A stretch of 64,000 nucleotides of DNA from Apostichopus japonicus (GCF_037975245.1 NC_092579.1:30826666-30890665); one strand, 5' to 3'. Counted from the first letter of the stretch, positions 12,175 through 25,488 are shown. Program-made: numbers and translations. Notes: generated from the letters alone by a model not told the origin.

Positions 12175-14973
12175 ATGATTAAGATCCTCCTCGGAATATC
12201 GCTATTCTTATCCTGTGTATTATGGGCTGCAGAGGGGGGCGAAATTCACAAAGCAGAGGATGATCCTAGGGTGACATATGAGGTACTTAAAGAATCCCCG
12301 AGATGCAAGGCGAAGCTAAAAGGAGGCTACCAAGGACACATGGACTTTATAGGAAGATATCAAGATACGAACGAGATATTCTTAAACAGGTACAGATATG
12401 CTCAATATTTATTCAAAGCTCACAAGTGCTGAAAATATAATTAGTATTAAAAATAATTAAAATAATTAATATACGTAAAGTAAAAATAAATTAAAAAATA
12501 TAAAACAGTTACCTTTACCCTCCCCACACTTGAGTTAACAACTGGTCAACGCAACTGTATGCATAATGAATTTCACAACAGTGTACATACGACGCATGTT
12601 AAAAAAACTATTAGGTGGTTCATCTCAAATCCTTCCTCTCCCCCCTCCCCCCCCCCCCCAAATGTTTGAAACAATTTAGTTCTGGAATATTTCTATGGCC
12701 ATTAAGGTTTTCAAGATTAAAGTATAGGCCTATAACTTTGAACTTGTCTAGAACGTTTGATTGAAGCCAGCTTCACGATGATGTTGGTGATTCAGTTAAG
12801 GCCTTTTTCTTAAATTAATGTATCAACTCTAACAATTTGTATTTGTTATTTATAGCACAACAGCAAAGCACTCTAGGCTGAAAACCAGCACAAGACAATA
12901 CCATTTATCAGTTATTGCATCGTATACTAATTTACATGTCAATTCACGTCACTTGTTTATGTTTTCCCAAGTTGTTGTGGCGCTTTAGGAGCTCATTTGA
13001 TTTCTAGTTTTGTATCCAGTGTATTTTACAGTATAGGCCTACTTATATCATAGTAGTCGCTACCGAGAAACAACCGAGGAAAGTGTCCGATAAATTGATT
13101 GGTGTATACGTATCGTATGGCTTCGGGAAATTACAGGTGCAAACATATTCACATGTAACCGATAGGCATTGAGGGGCGGGAGCGGGGGATTATGAGGGGA
13201 GGGACATAGGGATTATGAAGGGAGAGGGATTAATGATGCAGCGAAGAGGAGCGGGTACAGGAAGCAAAGAAAAGGGCATGGGAAACAACCAAATGCGGGG
13301 GGGGGGGGGGGAGGAGGAGAAAGGTCAAGCCCACAAACAATAATCCGTTTGATATTTGTGCATGAACATGGAAATTTGTCAAATTAACATATATTACTGC
13401 TTTGAAGATTGAAAAGAGAATCGAAGCCGATGGAGGAAGGATACACCATGCATGGAACTTGCGCATATAGATTGATGAATATGTATTAATACTACCTCCT
13501 ATCAAAGTACAGATTCCTTCTAATGATCAATGTAATACTTTCTCCCTTTGCACCACATATATAGTAATGCATGCGCTTTGTACGGATGTCTTGTATAGTC
13601 ATGACTGCAATATATAATGCAATTTTCAGTCCTGTTGAGGTACGGGTGCCAATATAACGGTGCATTTAATGCTTCCTCTTTAACATGATAAATGTATTAG
13701 GATTTTTTACTTTCTTTAGTACGGAATATATGAAGAAAGTACTTAACATTGATGACGAAAACGAAATGGTTAATCCGGTTAACTTCCCCATGGACATGGA
13801 TTTCCTGTTGGAAGGATTACGGATTGGATTAACAGGACAATGTAATCACGAACATAGGAGGATATGGGTGCCAAAGGAACTAGTCAATGGGGGACGGAAA
13901 GTGTTTTCAGGTGAGTGCACGAGCCGTATTAATATCACACAAGACATACGTACTATAGACTATAGTATAAATCTCTTTCTTAGAAACAGAGCTGTAATAT
14001 AAAATGAAATATCCATTCACCGGTTTCTGACTATTTTCGTTAGAGATGAAATCTCCCTCTTAGGACCAGGTGTGGTTGAGGAGGGTTCAACCTGGAAGGG
14101 CGGGAGGGAACCACAAAGTTACCTCAAAACTTTCCGACAAAATGGATCTTCTGTGCATACCGTACCACATAATTCAGTATTTGAAGGTTTTAAACAAAAT
14201 GGCACTTTTGAAATAGGCTATATATATATTTCTTCAATTAATTTTTCAGCAACATGGCCTCTAGTAGCTACATTTATTTATTTTCTTGTAAACAAAAGGA
14301 TAAATCAAGAAAGGGCATCTCTAATAACACACAATGGTAAAGATTTTGTACTGAAAAGCCCATGCACTGTTCATAGGTCATATTTAATTATCTAGTAAGT
14401 ACTTTTAAGTGTAAGCAATATCATATTTATCGCGTGATGAATCTCTCGTCATCATTGCTTCTTACAGAAGAGTACATTCCTCGAGGTAGAGACTTGGTAT
14501 TTGAAGTACAGATGTGGAATGTTGTACCAAACTACATGATCGGGATGCCAAATATGTTTAAAGTCTACGATACCGATAAAGACGGTTACTTGACAAAGAA
14601 AGAGGTATGCTTTCTCTTCTAACATGCAGCAGTCTTCAGTCTATCCATGATGCATACCGTATATCCATATCATTGTTTGCTATTTATGGATGGTCGGCAT
14701 ATCCCAATATGAAATACCAGAGATGTGTCTTCACGGACCGACTATACCTACTATTTATTGCTGCTTTTATCTCCGATATATCGTCTTCTTTCGTCCCACC
14801 AGATTGGAGAATATCTCGTCGAGACCGACCAATATCCGTCAGGTCCACTAATCACTAAATTAGTGAATGAATTCATCAGTAAAGATGACAAAGACGGCGA
14901 CAAACGAGTATCTTTTGAGGAGTTTACGGGACCTAAGTTTGACACGGATGGATCTCGTCATGACGAGCTTTAG
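12175..14973 (+). CDS. FKBP14: FKBP14-like ER protein B (tandem paralogue, HDEL)
   Basis: Exons are 12175-12389, 13720-13910, 14468-14604 and 14803-14973, with phases 2, 1, 0 exactly as in gene A and exon lengths 215, 191, 137 and 171, giving 237 residues. It has a signal peptide (MIKILLGISLFLSCVLWAA), a degenerate FKBP domain with EGLRIGLTGQCNHEHRR, and an EF-hand loop DTDKDGYLTKKE. The second loop, DKDGDKRVSFEE, has Lys at position 6. The C-terminal HDEL is a canonical ER-retrieval signal. Much of exon 3 is identical in sequence to gene A, so the duplication is fairly recent or under strong constraint. As in gene A, the positions of FKBP12 Trp59 and Tyr82 are Leu and a non-Tyr residue. It probably acts as a Ca2+-binding ER chaperone or scaffold. 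The NQT sequon of gene A is not kept. A possible poly(A) signal is at 15265-15270. Confidence 0.8.
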
Positions 14974-17128
14974 ATGCAGTTAATGATTCGCAGAGACTTA
15001 TGTTATTGTTTTAATGGTCACATGACGTTGGTTGGAGTGACGTTAAGATGGACACGAATCGACTAGAAACAGCTGTATCGGTCACGGAACTTAAAAAGGA
15101 AATGAATTACTGCAAGGCTTGCTTCTAAAAGTCCTAAGTGGGGAAGGGTGGGATTAACAGATGACTTCATTTCTACCGGTACAGGTTCAGAAAACATAAT
15201 CCTTAACCCGAGAGGGGTGGGGTGTGCAGACATCTGGGGGGAGGGGGGTGGGTGATATCCGAGCAATAAATATAACCATGGCTCATTTTCTTGCCAGTTT
15301 TATTGAACAGGAATTGGTTGTTGGTCGATGATGTAACATTTCATAATTGTGTTACCAGCTCGTTCAGCTGCCAGTGTTGGTCCATCATACACCGTACTTG
15401 TATTTAAAATTGCAAGTTCTAGGTCCCTTACAAAAACTTTGAAATCCTTTTAAGTCATTTTACCTGGTCCTTTCACTAACAGTACACAAAACTTTGTCTG
15501 AGGGAGACATTCAGGCCATTTTCATCGTCGTTCACACCACATCTTGGAAGACAGAAGTTCAAGGGAAGGTGGGGGGATGGAGGGGGGGGTGGTTGGTTAT
15601 TTGGAAGAGCTTTTGACTGTTCTTCTATGTTCATCTTTAAAGAACAAATTTTATTCATTCTAAATTCCCCCAGTTTGGGCATATTTTGAATTAAATGAAT
15701 AATTACAACTGAAAAATCATGTTTTCTGTATTTTGTTTTTGTAACTGACAAAGATAATAACCTTGCTGATAATTAACAAAGCTATACACCGTGGGCATGC
15801 AAGGATGACACCTCTTGGATGCCATCACTAGGTGTAAGAGGTTGATTGAGGAGGGGAAGGTGATAGACTAGAAAATAGCTGTAATAAAACGGCATGTTCT
15901 AGATTGGAGGGTGGGGGAGGGGGAATCATTCACTGTCATTGGATATAACAAGGGTGGTGATGCACCCCTCCCCTCCCTTGCCCCCCATCCCCTCCAAATA
16001 CAAAGAAAGAAGAAACCAATATTAAACATAAGTCAGTGTCGATGTTTGTTGGATTTTTATTCACTGCTTAAACAAGTAAAAGTTTAACCTCTTAGGCAGG
16101 AGTCAACCAGAAGGTAAACTGCTGAAGAGTTTGACCCTTAACTATTTCAGATGGTTACTTGATACTATGAAATCCAATGCATTCCATGCCTCCTGTTGAC
16201 CAACACCAAAACTTCTCACTATGGGAAACCTACCACCCTACCATCAGATGTTGTTATCAAATTTTTGCCACTGGTGATCACATACTGACCTTTGACCCAC
16301 TCAATAATGGAAGGAGTCAAGAACTTACTTACGGTAAATTTTCTCATTTTGGGGACGGGAATGAAAAGAGCCAAGAGAGATGCCATATTCTGAATAAATA
16401 TGAAGACCTGTTTAAAATTAAGAAATATTATTGTTACTTATTAGATACAACAGCGACACAACTATGATTCATTGGCATGATGAGTAAAGGATCACTTTAA
16501 ATAAATGCAGAAAATTGAAATGTGTGCGTTATATATGTGAGTAATACTAATACAAAAATTATGTCTGGGGGAAGAAATTTTGAAAATCAATAGAAATTAT
16601 GAATTGCTGAGATAATTAAAAGGGTATCTTGTACTTTGGTATAAATGTCTGAAATGGCAACTCACTGAACTAGGTTGGTTAAAGGATCTAATTTGATGAC
16701 TCATTATTGAGCCATATGCTCTCTTTACAACAGCAATTTCAATAGTTATTACACAGCAATTGGCCATCACAATCTAACCTGCTTGTTCAATCCTCACAAT
16801 TTCAGTTAAAACAGTGTTTACTTACCACACAGTCCTTCATTATATATAAACATCCCTTGGCAATATTTAATTATGCTGATGTTGTTGATTTATTTGATCA
16901 TGTAGTGGGACAGGTCATTGGAGAGGTAATTGTGTCACTCCCTGCCCCACTACCCTCCCCCACTACCCTCCCCCACTACCCTCCCCCACTACTCTCCCCC
17001 ACTACCCTCCCCCACCACAGCCAGCAGGTACTACTTGCTTACTTTGACTTTTCACACTTCAATAAATACTTGTAGCCAACCATGACATTAATCTTGAATT
17101 CATGCAACAGTTCTTCACTGCAATAATA
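14974..17128. other. Intergenic region, convergent gene ends
   Basis: FKBP14-like B (plus) and the FBXO42-like gene (minus) end towards each other here. Short G-rich and C-rich runs occur (15228-15250, 15569-15592, 15905-15990), plus a CCCCCACTACCCT repeat at 16950-17013. AATAAA on the minus strand at 16889-16894 may be the poly(A) signal of the FBXO42-like gene. Nothing else is recognisable. Confidence 0.45.
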
Positions 17129-20100
17129 CTATCTTAGAACATCAATACTGCAAGGATGCTTGCAATCTCTCAAGGGACAGGGTTTCCACCCTAAGATGAC
17201 GACTTGTGCAGTACCCGGTACAGCTTGGAAGGGTCGAAAGTAAGTCTGACCTCGAGTAGGATAGGTTGAGCCTGTACAGTCTATATCACTGTTTAACCAC
17301 TGCAGAGTTCCAGCACTTATTGCACTAGTGGTATCCAGTATTGCTGTTTGTATAGAGGTTCCCAGTCGATCACAATCACTGAAGACACACCGGCCTCTCC
17401 AAGCTGCATGGATTGCTTGTGTACAATGAGGGCAGCCTTTCACTCCATTTGGAGTCAGTTTCTTTGCTGCCGAGAGTCTTTGCTGAGCATTTAACAAGAG
17501 AGTTCCTTCCAAGGGGTAAAAGACAATGATGTATTTTCCAACCTGTGAAACAAAAGAAATATTGGATTATGATGTGAAGCCTCACAAGGAAAGTATGAAA
17601 TCTGAACCTTAAGAAATGTGGAGAAATCATATGTTTTCCCTGTTTGGAGTCCCTCAGGATCCCTCTTCCAAGCTGGGGACACCCTGAAATGTTTCTCCAA
17701 AAAGTCTGGTCAGAAATTATTGTGTATATTTACAAAAAAGTCCATAACTACCAAAACCATATGGTTCACATTTTGCTGTTCTCAAATCATCCTGTAAAGG
17801 TAAATATGATATTACTAATGTTTAGTGTTTCGATATTGTAACCCGTTTTCATTATTAAGGGTTAACTATAATTCATGCTTTAGACACAGCTATTTCTGAG
17901 ACTTAAGGAGGTCTCTTATATTTTTCTTTGGAAATCTATGCCTAGATTAATGCTACAACTGTATTGGACTGTTCTGGTAGCACATGGGGTCAACGTTTAA
18001 CTCTTCACAACTCATAGGCAGGATGATAGCCACATCATTTATCCAACTTAATTGTCAATGCAATTTTGTATTGAGATGAACATGGAATAAAGAAGTTGTT
18101 TGTTGAGGTGTTTCAATGTGATTTGGGGCTAAGCAGCTACTGGTAACAAGTGTGTGAATTTATATATGAAATCACACACATATGTAAATGTACTGCAAAT
18201 CTTATTTTGAAATAGTGCAACCTATTTGAATTAAAGGTGAACATGACTGCCCCCATATGTGTAGTTGCTCATCACACAGTTAATACTCGCACACACTCGC
18301 TAGTTATATTAGATGGATTAAAACACAAGCAATGGAGAATCCCGTCACCCAGCATTACACTTAATACTTTAAGACATGCTATCGGCATTATCAAGCCACA
18401 TACACAAATCCTTAAAGTTTCACATCTGTTATCGACAGTCCGTTAAAGCAGAGGACAATACCAAGTCCTGCTTCGTTCAACTGTTGCAAACTTTGAGAAA
18501 CAAGATTCTACATAGGTTATGAACTGTGTGAACTTTATTTAAATGATTTGTACAATGTAGTCATTGGAGAAGCCCTAATTCTTGATGTCCATTGGTGCTC
18601 TTATTAAATAACCCCTAATCCTATCACCCCTAAACCCAATCCCCTAAACTCAATCCCCTAAACCCAATCCCCTAAACCCAATCCCCTAAACCTAACCCAA
18701 ATTTCATTCACAGAGAATGGGTCTAACAGAAACCCTTCCATCTCCATAAATATCTCTAAGCCATTCATAAGACCCTCAATGGATGGGTGGAGCAGCAAGT
18801 GCACTAACCTCTCATTTGTGTTCAGGAGCTCTGAAAGAACATGAATGGTGTGTGACATGACCACATGTCTCACATAATCATTCCTCCTAGTTTGTGTGTA
18901 TCCCATGGGTATAAGTATACACTCACTTTGGACAATCTGAGAATGTATACACAACTCCAGCAGCTAATGATAGTGCAACTTACCTTGCAGGTTTGGCATG
19001 GGTTTGGTAAACGCTTGTTGTTATTTGATATTAAGAGACTAGTCCACTTAGGAGATGGGTCACCAAGGTCTTGAATATTCAGAAGGTAAGCATTGCACTC
19101 TTTCTGTACAAAAGAAGAAAGAATTTATAACAAATTTGAAACAGTGCGCTTCCTACTTCAAGTCTCAAGAGTTTCTCAGATGTTGTTTAATGTGCTTAAT
19201 TCAAGGTAATTTATGGGTTTGTCATACCCAGCATATGTAAATCTATGGGAATCTTCATGACAATAAACAACTGAACAATGACCCTGTCTTGTCACTCCTT
19301 TAAATACAAAAGCAAGTCTTGGTTACTAAATAATGGCAATGTGGTCATACGAAGCTTTATTCTATTTGCAAGATGTAATGGTTTTAATAATAAGAACTGG
19401 GACTTGTGCAACACTTAGCAGTGCTCTGTTGATAATCATCTTGAAAAAACCAAAATGAAAGGACAAAACAAAAGAACAGCAAAAGGCTTCATCCCCCAGT
19501 TGCCACTATGACATCACACCTTGTAACAAATGGCAGCTGAGTGACAAACACTTGATAGTTTACATACAGAGCAAAATTTTCAGAGCTCTTTCAACGAGTT
19601 GCTTAAGGTTCTGATGACAGTTGGGTTTGTGCCTCCTTTCGATATGAATATCTTCGGAACAAGAAATACTTGTTAGCAAAGAGCAAACAATTTCATCTCA
19701 TTAAGACCAATTATAACTAAATATAGATTTAATGCATGTGTCAGATTAAGTTACAAAATAATTCTTGAAAGAGAAAGCGAGGCCCTAGATAGATAATTGA
19801 GGAGTAAACACAGTGGAGGGTGCTGGGCTTTTGTCAATTTTAGAGACCTCTTACTTACTTTAGTTGGGTGATTTGTGAGTACCAGAAGGTGTTTGTCATC
19901 TACAGAGAACTATAGAGAAAGACACAAAGAAATGAAACTTGGTAGTAATAATAACACAAAATTAATGACATCAACTAAAATATTGGACAAACTTGCATCT
20001 GCTGGGCACAGATCACTAAAGATCACTAAAGATGACCAAAGCACCGGCCATTACAGCCATCTTCAATATTTGAAGGATTTCGAACAGAACATTCAATCAT

Positions 20101-23100
20101 TTTTTATATTTTTTTGGCAATTGGCGAACTAGAATCACCAAACTTTATTTGATAAATTCAAGTCAAAAAAACAATCCATTAACTTTTATCCTTGTTTGTT
20201 TCTATGGTGATTAAAGCACTTATATAAAAGTTCCAAATTCAGTGATCTATCATAAAGACAAAGTTCTTCAAGAGAGAAGCTGTTCCATCTGACCTAAACA
20301 AACGTAAGTGCCAGTAGAATTAGCCCATCTGAGCTATGACAGAATTAACAAGTGTAGTTGGCCCACCTGAACCTAGGACATAGTTAAGTGGTATAGTTGG
20401 CCCACTTGAGGTAGGAAATAGTTAGAAACTACATGTTAAGTTTACATGTGTTAGGGGTTTAAGAGTCTGCTCTGAACTTAGCCAATGAGAGGCAACAATG
20501 TTCGAACAGGCAGAAGAAACAAAGAGAGGCTTACTCCACAGAATAGGACAAGAAAAGGTCAACAAGCAACTCACTAGTTTCATTTCAGGGGCATGAAATG
20601 GTTTACTTGATGCTAACTGGATGGATGATGGATGACAACACAAATCTGTGTACTGCAGCTGAAAGCTGTCAAGAAATAGAATTATTCAACACATTATTTA
20701 TACTCTTTGAAATCATTTTTGTCTATCTTTCAGATTACATTATGAGATTTACAAGTTTTATCACAGCAAGGTATACAAGCAGACTGGTATGTGTGATACT
20801 GGTGCTTGCCCCAGTAGCTACTGCTGTGTGTTTGAGGTTAAAACATCCCTTTCTATGCAGTTAGTACCGGCCTCCTCTTTCACTGCCCATCTTCATTATC
20901 AAACCGACCAAAGCTGCAGGTTTGCAAAATCGGTTTCACTTTACTGGTTAACTTTGCGGTCTTATACGTTATGAAAGTTCTCACAATATAGGATATTCAC
21001 ACTTGACTGTTTGTTATCAATGCTCAATGAACCATAAATATATGTTGATAGTCCTACTACTATGTTCCTCAAACTATGGAGTCTCTGGTGGGTCATAGTT
21101 CAGTGTCCATGGAAGGCTTTGGGCTTAGAGGATTGCAGACTGCTGCCCTACACATTCCTTTAATAACTACTTTTTACACTCACCCATCTTCACTGATTTT
21201 GTGGCAGGTAAATAAGTAGTCTCCTACAATACAACAGTCATATATAGCAAATTCAGTTCGATGGCTATTTCCTTGGTTACATTTCAAGAGGCTCCATGTA
21301 CTGGTTGGAATGTCAAATTTGAAAATTTCTTCTGTAGCACTTTGGAAGATAGTTGGTGCAAATGGGGATTTTTTTTCAATGACTCCACCACACAGAATCA
21401 AGGTATTTTCACCATGAGGCAAAAGATATGCATAACCCCTTGGACTTGGTCGTCTCTCTGTGGATAAACAAAATTGTTTCATAAAATAAATTGAAAAGAA
21501 CTTTTGTATTGTGAAATACTTTTTACAGTAGGGTTCATTGCCCTAGTTCTCTCACAGCTTACAATTACAAGGGACAGTTATTTCTCCCTTACTTTTAAAT
21601 ATGTTAATCCATTCATCTAAAACCAACAGCAATGTCTTTAAGCAAACTACAATAATTGAAGATTGCAGTTAATCCAATGTTAGTGTAGCGCATAGGCAGA
21701 ACATAGCTCGGTAAAATGTAAACCGGGTTTATACTTTATAGTTTACTTTCTGATTTTCTGTCAAAAGAAAATATAATAAGTTACAAGAAAATATCTGCAC
21801 ATGTTTAGCTTTCCCAAAGCTAACCCTTTTTTGCAAATTTTAAGACAAGAACAATAACATTGCCTCTTACAAGTTGTCTGCATTTGCATATTAAACACAT
21901 GTGTTACAAACTTCTTAACCAATCATACTAGTTTTGAATGGTAATTCAAAAAAGAGAGAGAGAGAAAAGTAAAATACAAACAAATGTATATGAATATAAA
22001 CCCTGCATCCTCACACCACACCACATCACACCACATCACACCACACCACACCACACCACTAAGAAATGTTTCAGCATAAAGTCACAAACCTTTGCAGTTT
22101 GTTTGTATTCTCTTCACTTTCCTCAAAGTCATATCTACCTTCCAAAGATCATTGTAGGCCTGTCCCTCATTTTTGAATCCGCCAAACACGTAAAGGCATC
22201 GACCATGCATACAATTAGCATGATCAGTCCTGGCAGGAATGCTGATATATGGGCAGCCACTAGTGTTGAATGTCAATTGATTTTCACTAACACGATGTCT
22301 AAAGAGTTCTTCCCTACCTTTGAGAACATCTGCAATGAAAAAGCGAGAAAACGTCAATCCATCTTTTAAATATCTTGATATTGGAGGCTAAATAGCTTTG
22401 GGTAAGTTAATTGGATACCCAGAATAAGATAAATATACATTCATTGATTTCATTACTTTGTGTAAAGAAACAAATTTGATGAATAAAGCAGTTTGCTCTG
22501 GTAGTTGTTGTCATAAGACATTTAATTTATGTTCCTTAATTCATTTATCATCTTAACCAGAAAGACAACAGGTTTACTATCTTAAATATTTATCCTTTTT
22601 CAACCTTTGTTTATTCAATGTTTTTTCTTGAAATTGTTTTGTTTTTACTAATTAGGACCATACTTTCTTATTTTTGTATTGATTATATTTCCTTTCTTCA
22701 ATTTTAATGTAAGCAGCTTGCATTTTTACTGGAATAAACTGAAACTACATCTGATCATATATAAAATTTGGTCTTCCAAGTGATCAGCAAGGTTCTTGCA
22801 CAAATATTTGGTTACAAATCCAGTCATGAATAACATTTGTCTGTTTACATTGAAGGACTGCAGACATTTTGTTGACCTTAAATGACATTTCACATGCACA
22901 GAAACAATGAGGCTCCCACAATCACTAAAGTGTATCTACACATAAATATGTTTAACTAAGGTGTACCTTTATGGAATTGTCATGCTTACAAGGTTTCAAG
23001 TTTTGATTTCTGTTGATCTCAAATGACCTTTGACGTTGGAACACTTTAACCTATAGGGTGCTTCTACTAGCCAGTATCATGTCCCTTATTATATATTGCT

Positions 23101-23565
23101 ATGGTTCCTGTTTGCTCTCTAATTTGTCCCTTATTATACAGATACCTATGGTTCCTGACTGCTCTGTAATTTGTCCCTAATATATGACTATAGTTCCTGT
23201 GTAAGAAACTGCTATGCATCTTTGGACATGTATAGCAACTTGGAAATTTTTCATAGCATTTTTCATCGATTTCAATACTGGATAAATTATAGCAACTTTG
23301 TTATGTGTCAATGTAACGTAGACTGCAGATATAAACATGATACAATTTGTTTAGTCGATCATAACCAATCAAGATTTGATAAATGAATTTGACTAACTTT
23401 ACATTATTTAAAGTTACCATTCCTACCTTGTGCAATTGGTTTCCATCGTCGACATACTTGCATGGCAGATTGCAATTCACCATACAGTGAAAGGTATGTG
23501 AATACTGAATGAAGCAGTTCTGTTGGCAAGTCATTAAGTTGCAACCCAGATGGTGGTGATGCCAT
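17129..23565 (-). CDS. FBXO42: F-box/kelch protein, FBXO42-like
   Basis: FBXO42 is a substrate receptor of SCF (SKP1-cullin-F-box) ubiquitin ligases. Seven minus-strand exons: 23427-23565, 22090-22329, 21184-21457, 20575-20665, 19859-19909, 18984-19103 and 17129-17542. They join in frame (1329 nt, 442 residues) with GT-AG borders throughout. Exon 1 encodes the F-box (LNDLPTELLHSVFTYLSLY ... VCRRWKPIAQ). Exons 2-6 encode a kelch propeller: DHANCMHGRCLYVFGGF, YNDLWKVDM, RRPSPRGYAYLLP, LILCGG, DDKHLLVLTN. Exon 7 starts VGKYIIVFYPLEG, resembling the FBXO42 block VGQCVVVFSQAPSG, and ends with a strand (TAQVVILGW) resembling the FBXO42 C-terminal blade. Human FBXO42 has 717 residues; the long disordered linker is mostly absent here. 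A 5' UTR exon probably starts at 23959 (donor GTAAGT), splicing to 23615, with a tiny upstream frame ATG AAC TGA. It could be a separate F-box/kelch subfamily; the F-box/kelch assignment itself is firm. Confidence 0.72.
18605..18700. repeat. Interstitial CCCTAAACCCAAT repeat
   Basis: About seven degenerate 14-bp copies of CCCCTAAACCCAAT lie in intron 6 of the FBXO42-like gene. The C-rich word is reminiscent of telomeric CCCTAA/CCCTAAA, but the period is 14 bp. Confidence 0.8.
22008..22060. repeat. CACCA/CATCA simple repeat
   Basis: Tandem ACACC and ATCACACC units, about 50 bp, just inside the intron after exon 2 of the FBXO42-like gene. Confidence 0.85.
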
Positions 23566-23958
23566 CTTGCTTGAAGGATATAGAAAAGCAGGTCAGTCCT
23601 CCTCAGTTCATCAAGCTACAAATTAAACATTACAAAATGGTTGATTCAGCTATTTATGAATATATTAAATACTTGATCATATGGAATAATGAATGTGATA
23701 AAATTTGTCTTACTCATGTTAAGAGATAGCTTGTTAACCATAATCTGCCTACACCATTAACAAGACCAAGGCCCTAGGACTAGACTACAAATGCATTAAC
23801 AATCTTTCGCAAAACAGGTACTATCCTATGCTATGGACTATTTCATGCCAGCGATGATACACATTACAGAAAAAATAGCACAGCAAGGAAATTTTGTTTA
23901 ACGTAAAAAAGATGCATAGAAAGAAAGAAGAAAAAAATAATTACTGCCTCTAACTTAC

Positions 23959-24060
23959 TTTGCAGACTCGAACGAATCTTGACCTACGTCTACTCAATTG
24001 GACAATCTTTTCTTTCTTTTTCTAACATTCACTGAGAAGTGAGAATCATAGATGTCCAAA
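23959..24060 (-). other. Probable 5' UTR exon of the FBXO42-like gene
   Basis: Read on the minus strand, this AT-moderate segment ends with the strong donor AAA|GTAAGTTAG at 23959/23958. A matching acceptor (TTTGTAG) precedes 23615, 50 bp before the start codon. The upstream edge (transcription start) is a guess. Confidence 0.4.
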
Positions 24061-25488
24061 TAGTAAATACCGGAAAATGTCGTAGTGATTTGCATATTTC
24101 AAATTTGCATAGTGAGTACATGGCACGCCGATTAAATGTACATGAAACATTATTATTGGTCGCACAGTAATAATGAAGGTGAATTGCAATTCACATGTCG
24201 TAGTTAATTAATTGTGGTGCAGAAGAAAGGTGTGTCATGGTATATTTCCCAAACAGAAGTTTGGTTTTGTAGCTGTTAAAGGGTGTGAAGACTCGCGCAA
24301 AAAGAAACGTTTAATGCCGGTAATCTGACCTAGTTTCGAATGACGTGTAACAGAAGTGTTAGACACCACCATCGATCCCAGAAAATACACACACAGCTTG
24401 CTACCGTCGGTCAATAGACACTAGTGTACAGTCAGTACATACAGCTGCGGTCAATACCCACAGCACAGTGTACAAACGAAACAGCGATGGACATCTCAGG
24501 TCTAGCTAAAGATAACAAGGTATCACGTTTCATAACTGTCTGCATTTTGCAGCGACACAAACAAAACATCACTTGCAAGCAACAGAAAGTTAACTTTTTT
24601 TTCAGATGGCCATACGCGGTTTGGGGCGAGTCTTCAATGCCTTTAAGGTGACTCACATGAGACATTGGAGACATTGGAAGTATAATGTTTTTTCTTCAAA
24701 TTTCAACTCTGGCAAACTCACAATATACAATATCCTGCAACTTTTTCGACAGATTTCTCGAAATGTTAACTACTTTATGGATTTAACTAGAAACTTTTTT
24801 CAAGATAATTTGGAGACATTTAAGCTCAAGGCTTCGAGTTTTTACTTTGTCCCACCTGCCTCCCCATTCACCTAAACATTATCCCTTACATCTTCTTTAT
24901 CTTCTTTGGGGACATATTAGGCTAAGGACATGCTAAGCCTTACAGGGGCTTAGCCTTAAGACCCCCGCAGGACTTTGGATGATTCGAATGAAATGTCAAA
25001 TATCTAGATTTTACTTTTAAATAGCTACAAGAAAGCACTATAGCTTTCAGGCTTGGAGTACCTTTCACCGAAATTAACTTCCTCTTTCTGACATGTGCTT
25101 TTGTGCTAGTTAATATAGTGAACAGTTGTGAATATAAAGCAAGTTGCCGCGCGGCGATTGTTGGTTTAGTTTTTGAAACGTTACTTGAAGACGGTTAATT
25201 TCCCTCTTGGATGAATGGTGAATGCTCGAGCCTTGTTATACGACATTAAAGTTTTGTTACAAATTTGAATCTAATGTAAAACCCAAAATATTCTTATATT
25301 AAAATTTGGAGGGATGGGTCAGGGTTAGGACGTGTTCCCCAGCCCCTATCTGAAATATTCCTGTGATGTGCGCTTTATACAGGTGCGTCATGCGCCAACT
25401 GTTTGTTTCTCCAACTTTCACCCCAACCCCCCCAACAACAACACACCACACCCCACCACGTTTGGAATGTCTGGTACGCTACTGTCCA
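24061..25488. other. Intergenic region, no supported gene
   Basis: This is upstream of the FBXO42-like gene. A small plus-strand exon-like piece (ATG at 24487 and donor AACAAG|GTATCA, then acceptor TTTTTTTTCAG before 24606) could mark a divergent transcript, but its product matches nothing I know. The rest is unremarkable. Confidence 0.35.

Larger units (their letters stand above)
17543..23426 (-). other. Introns of the FBXO42-like gene
   Basis: The introns hold a telomere-like repeat (18605-18700) and a CCACA/TCACA simple repeat (22008-22060). No other gene or transposon terminus is evident. The open frames at plus 19875-20132 and plus 21938-22369 overlap introns or run antisense to exons and are not supported. 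Confidence 0.5.

Noticed and set aside
17376-17700. Overlapping minus-strand frames beside exon 7 of the FBXO42-like gene
   Set aside because: Other registers of the same exon and its intron; only the frame beginning VGKYIIVFYPLEG fits the kelch fold and the splice phase.
18658-18954. 98-codon minus-strand frame as an exon of the FBXO42-like gene
   Set aside because: Exon 6 joins exon 7 in phase directly, continuing the kelch strand. This frame runs into the telomere-like repeat and resembles nothing.
24424-24875. Plus-strand frames upstream of the FBXO42-like gene as a new gene
   Set aside because: A plausible donor and acceptor exist, but the peptides match no family and are not conserved with anything visible.
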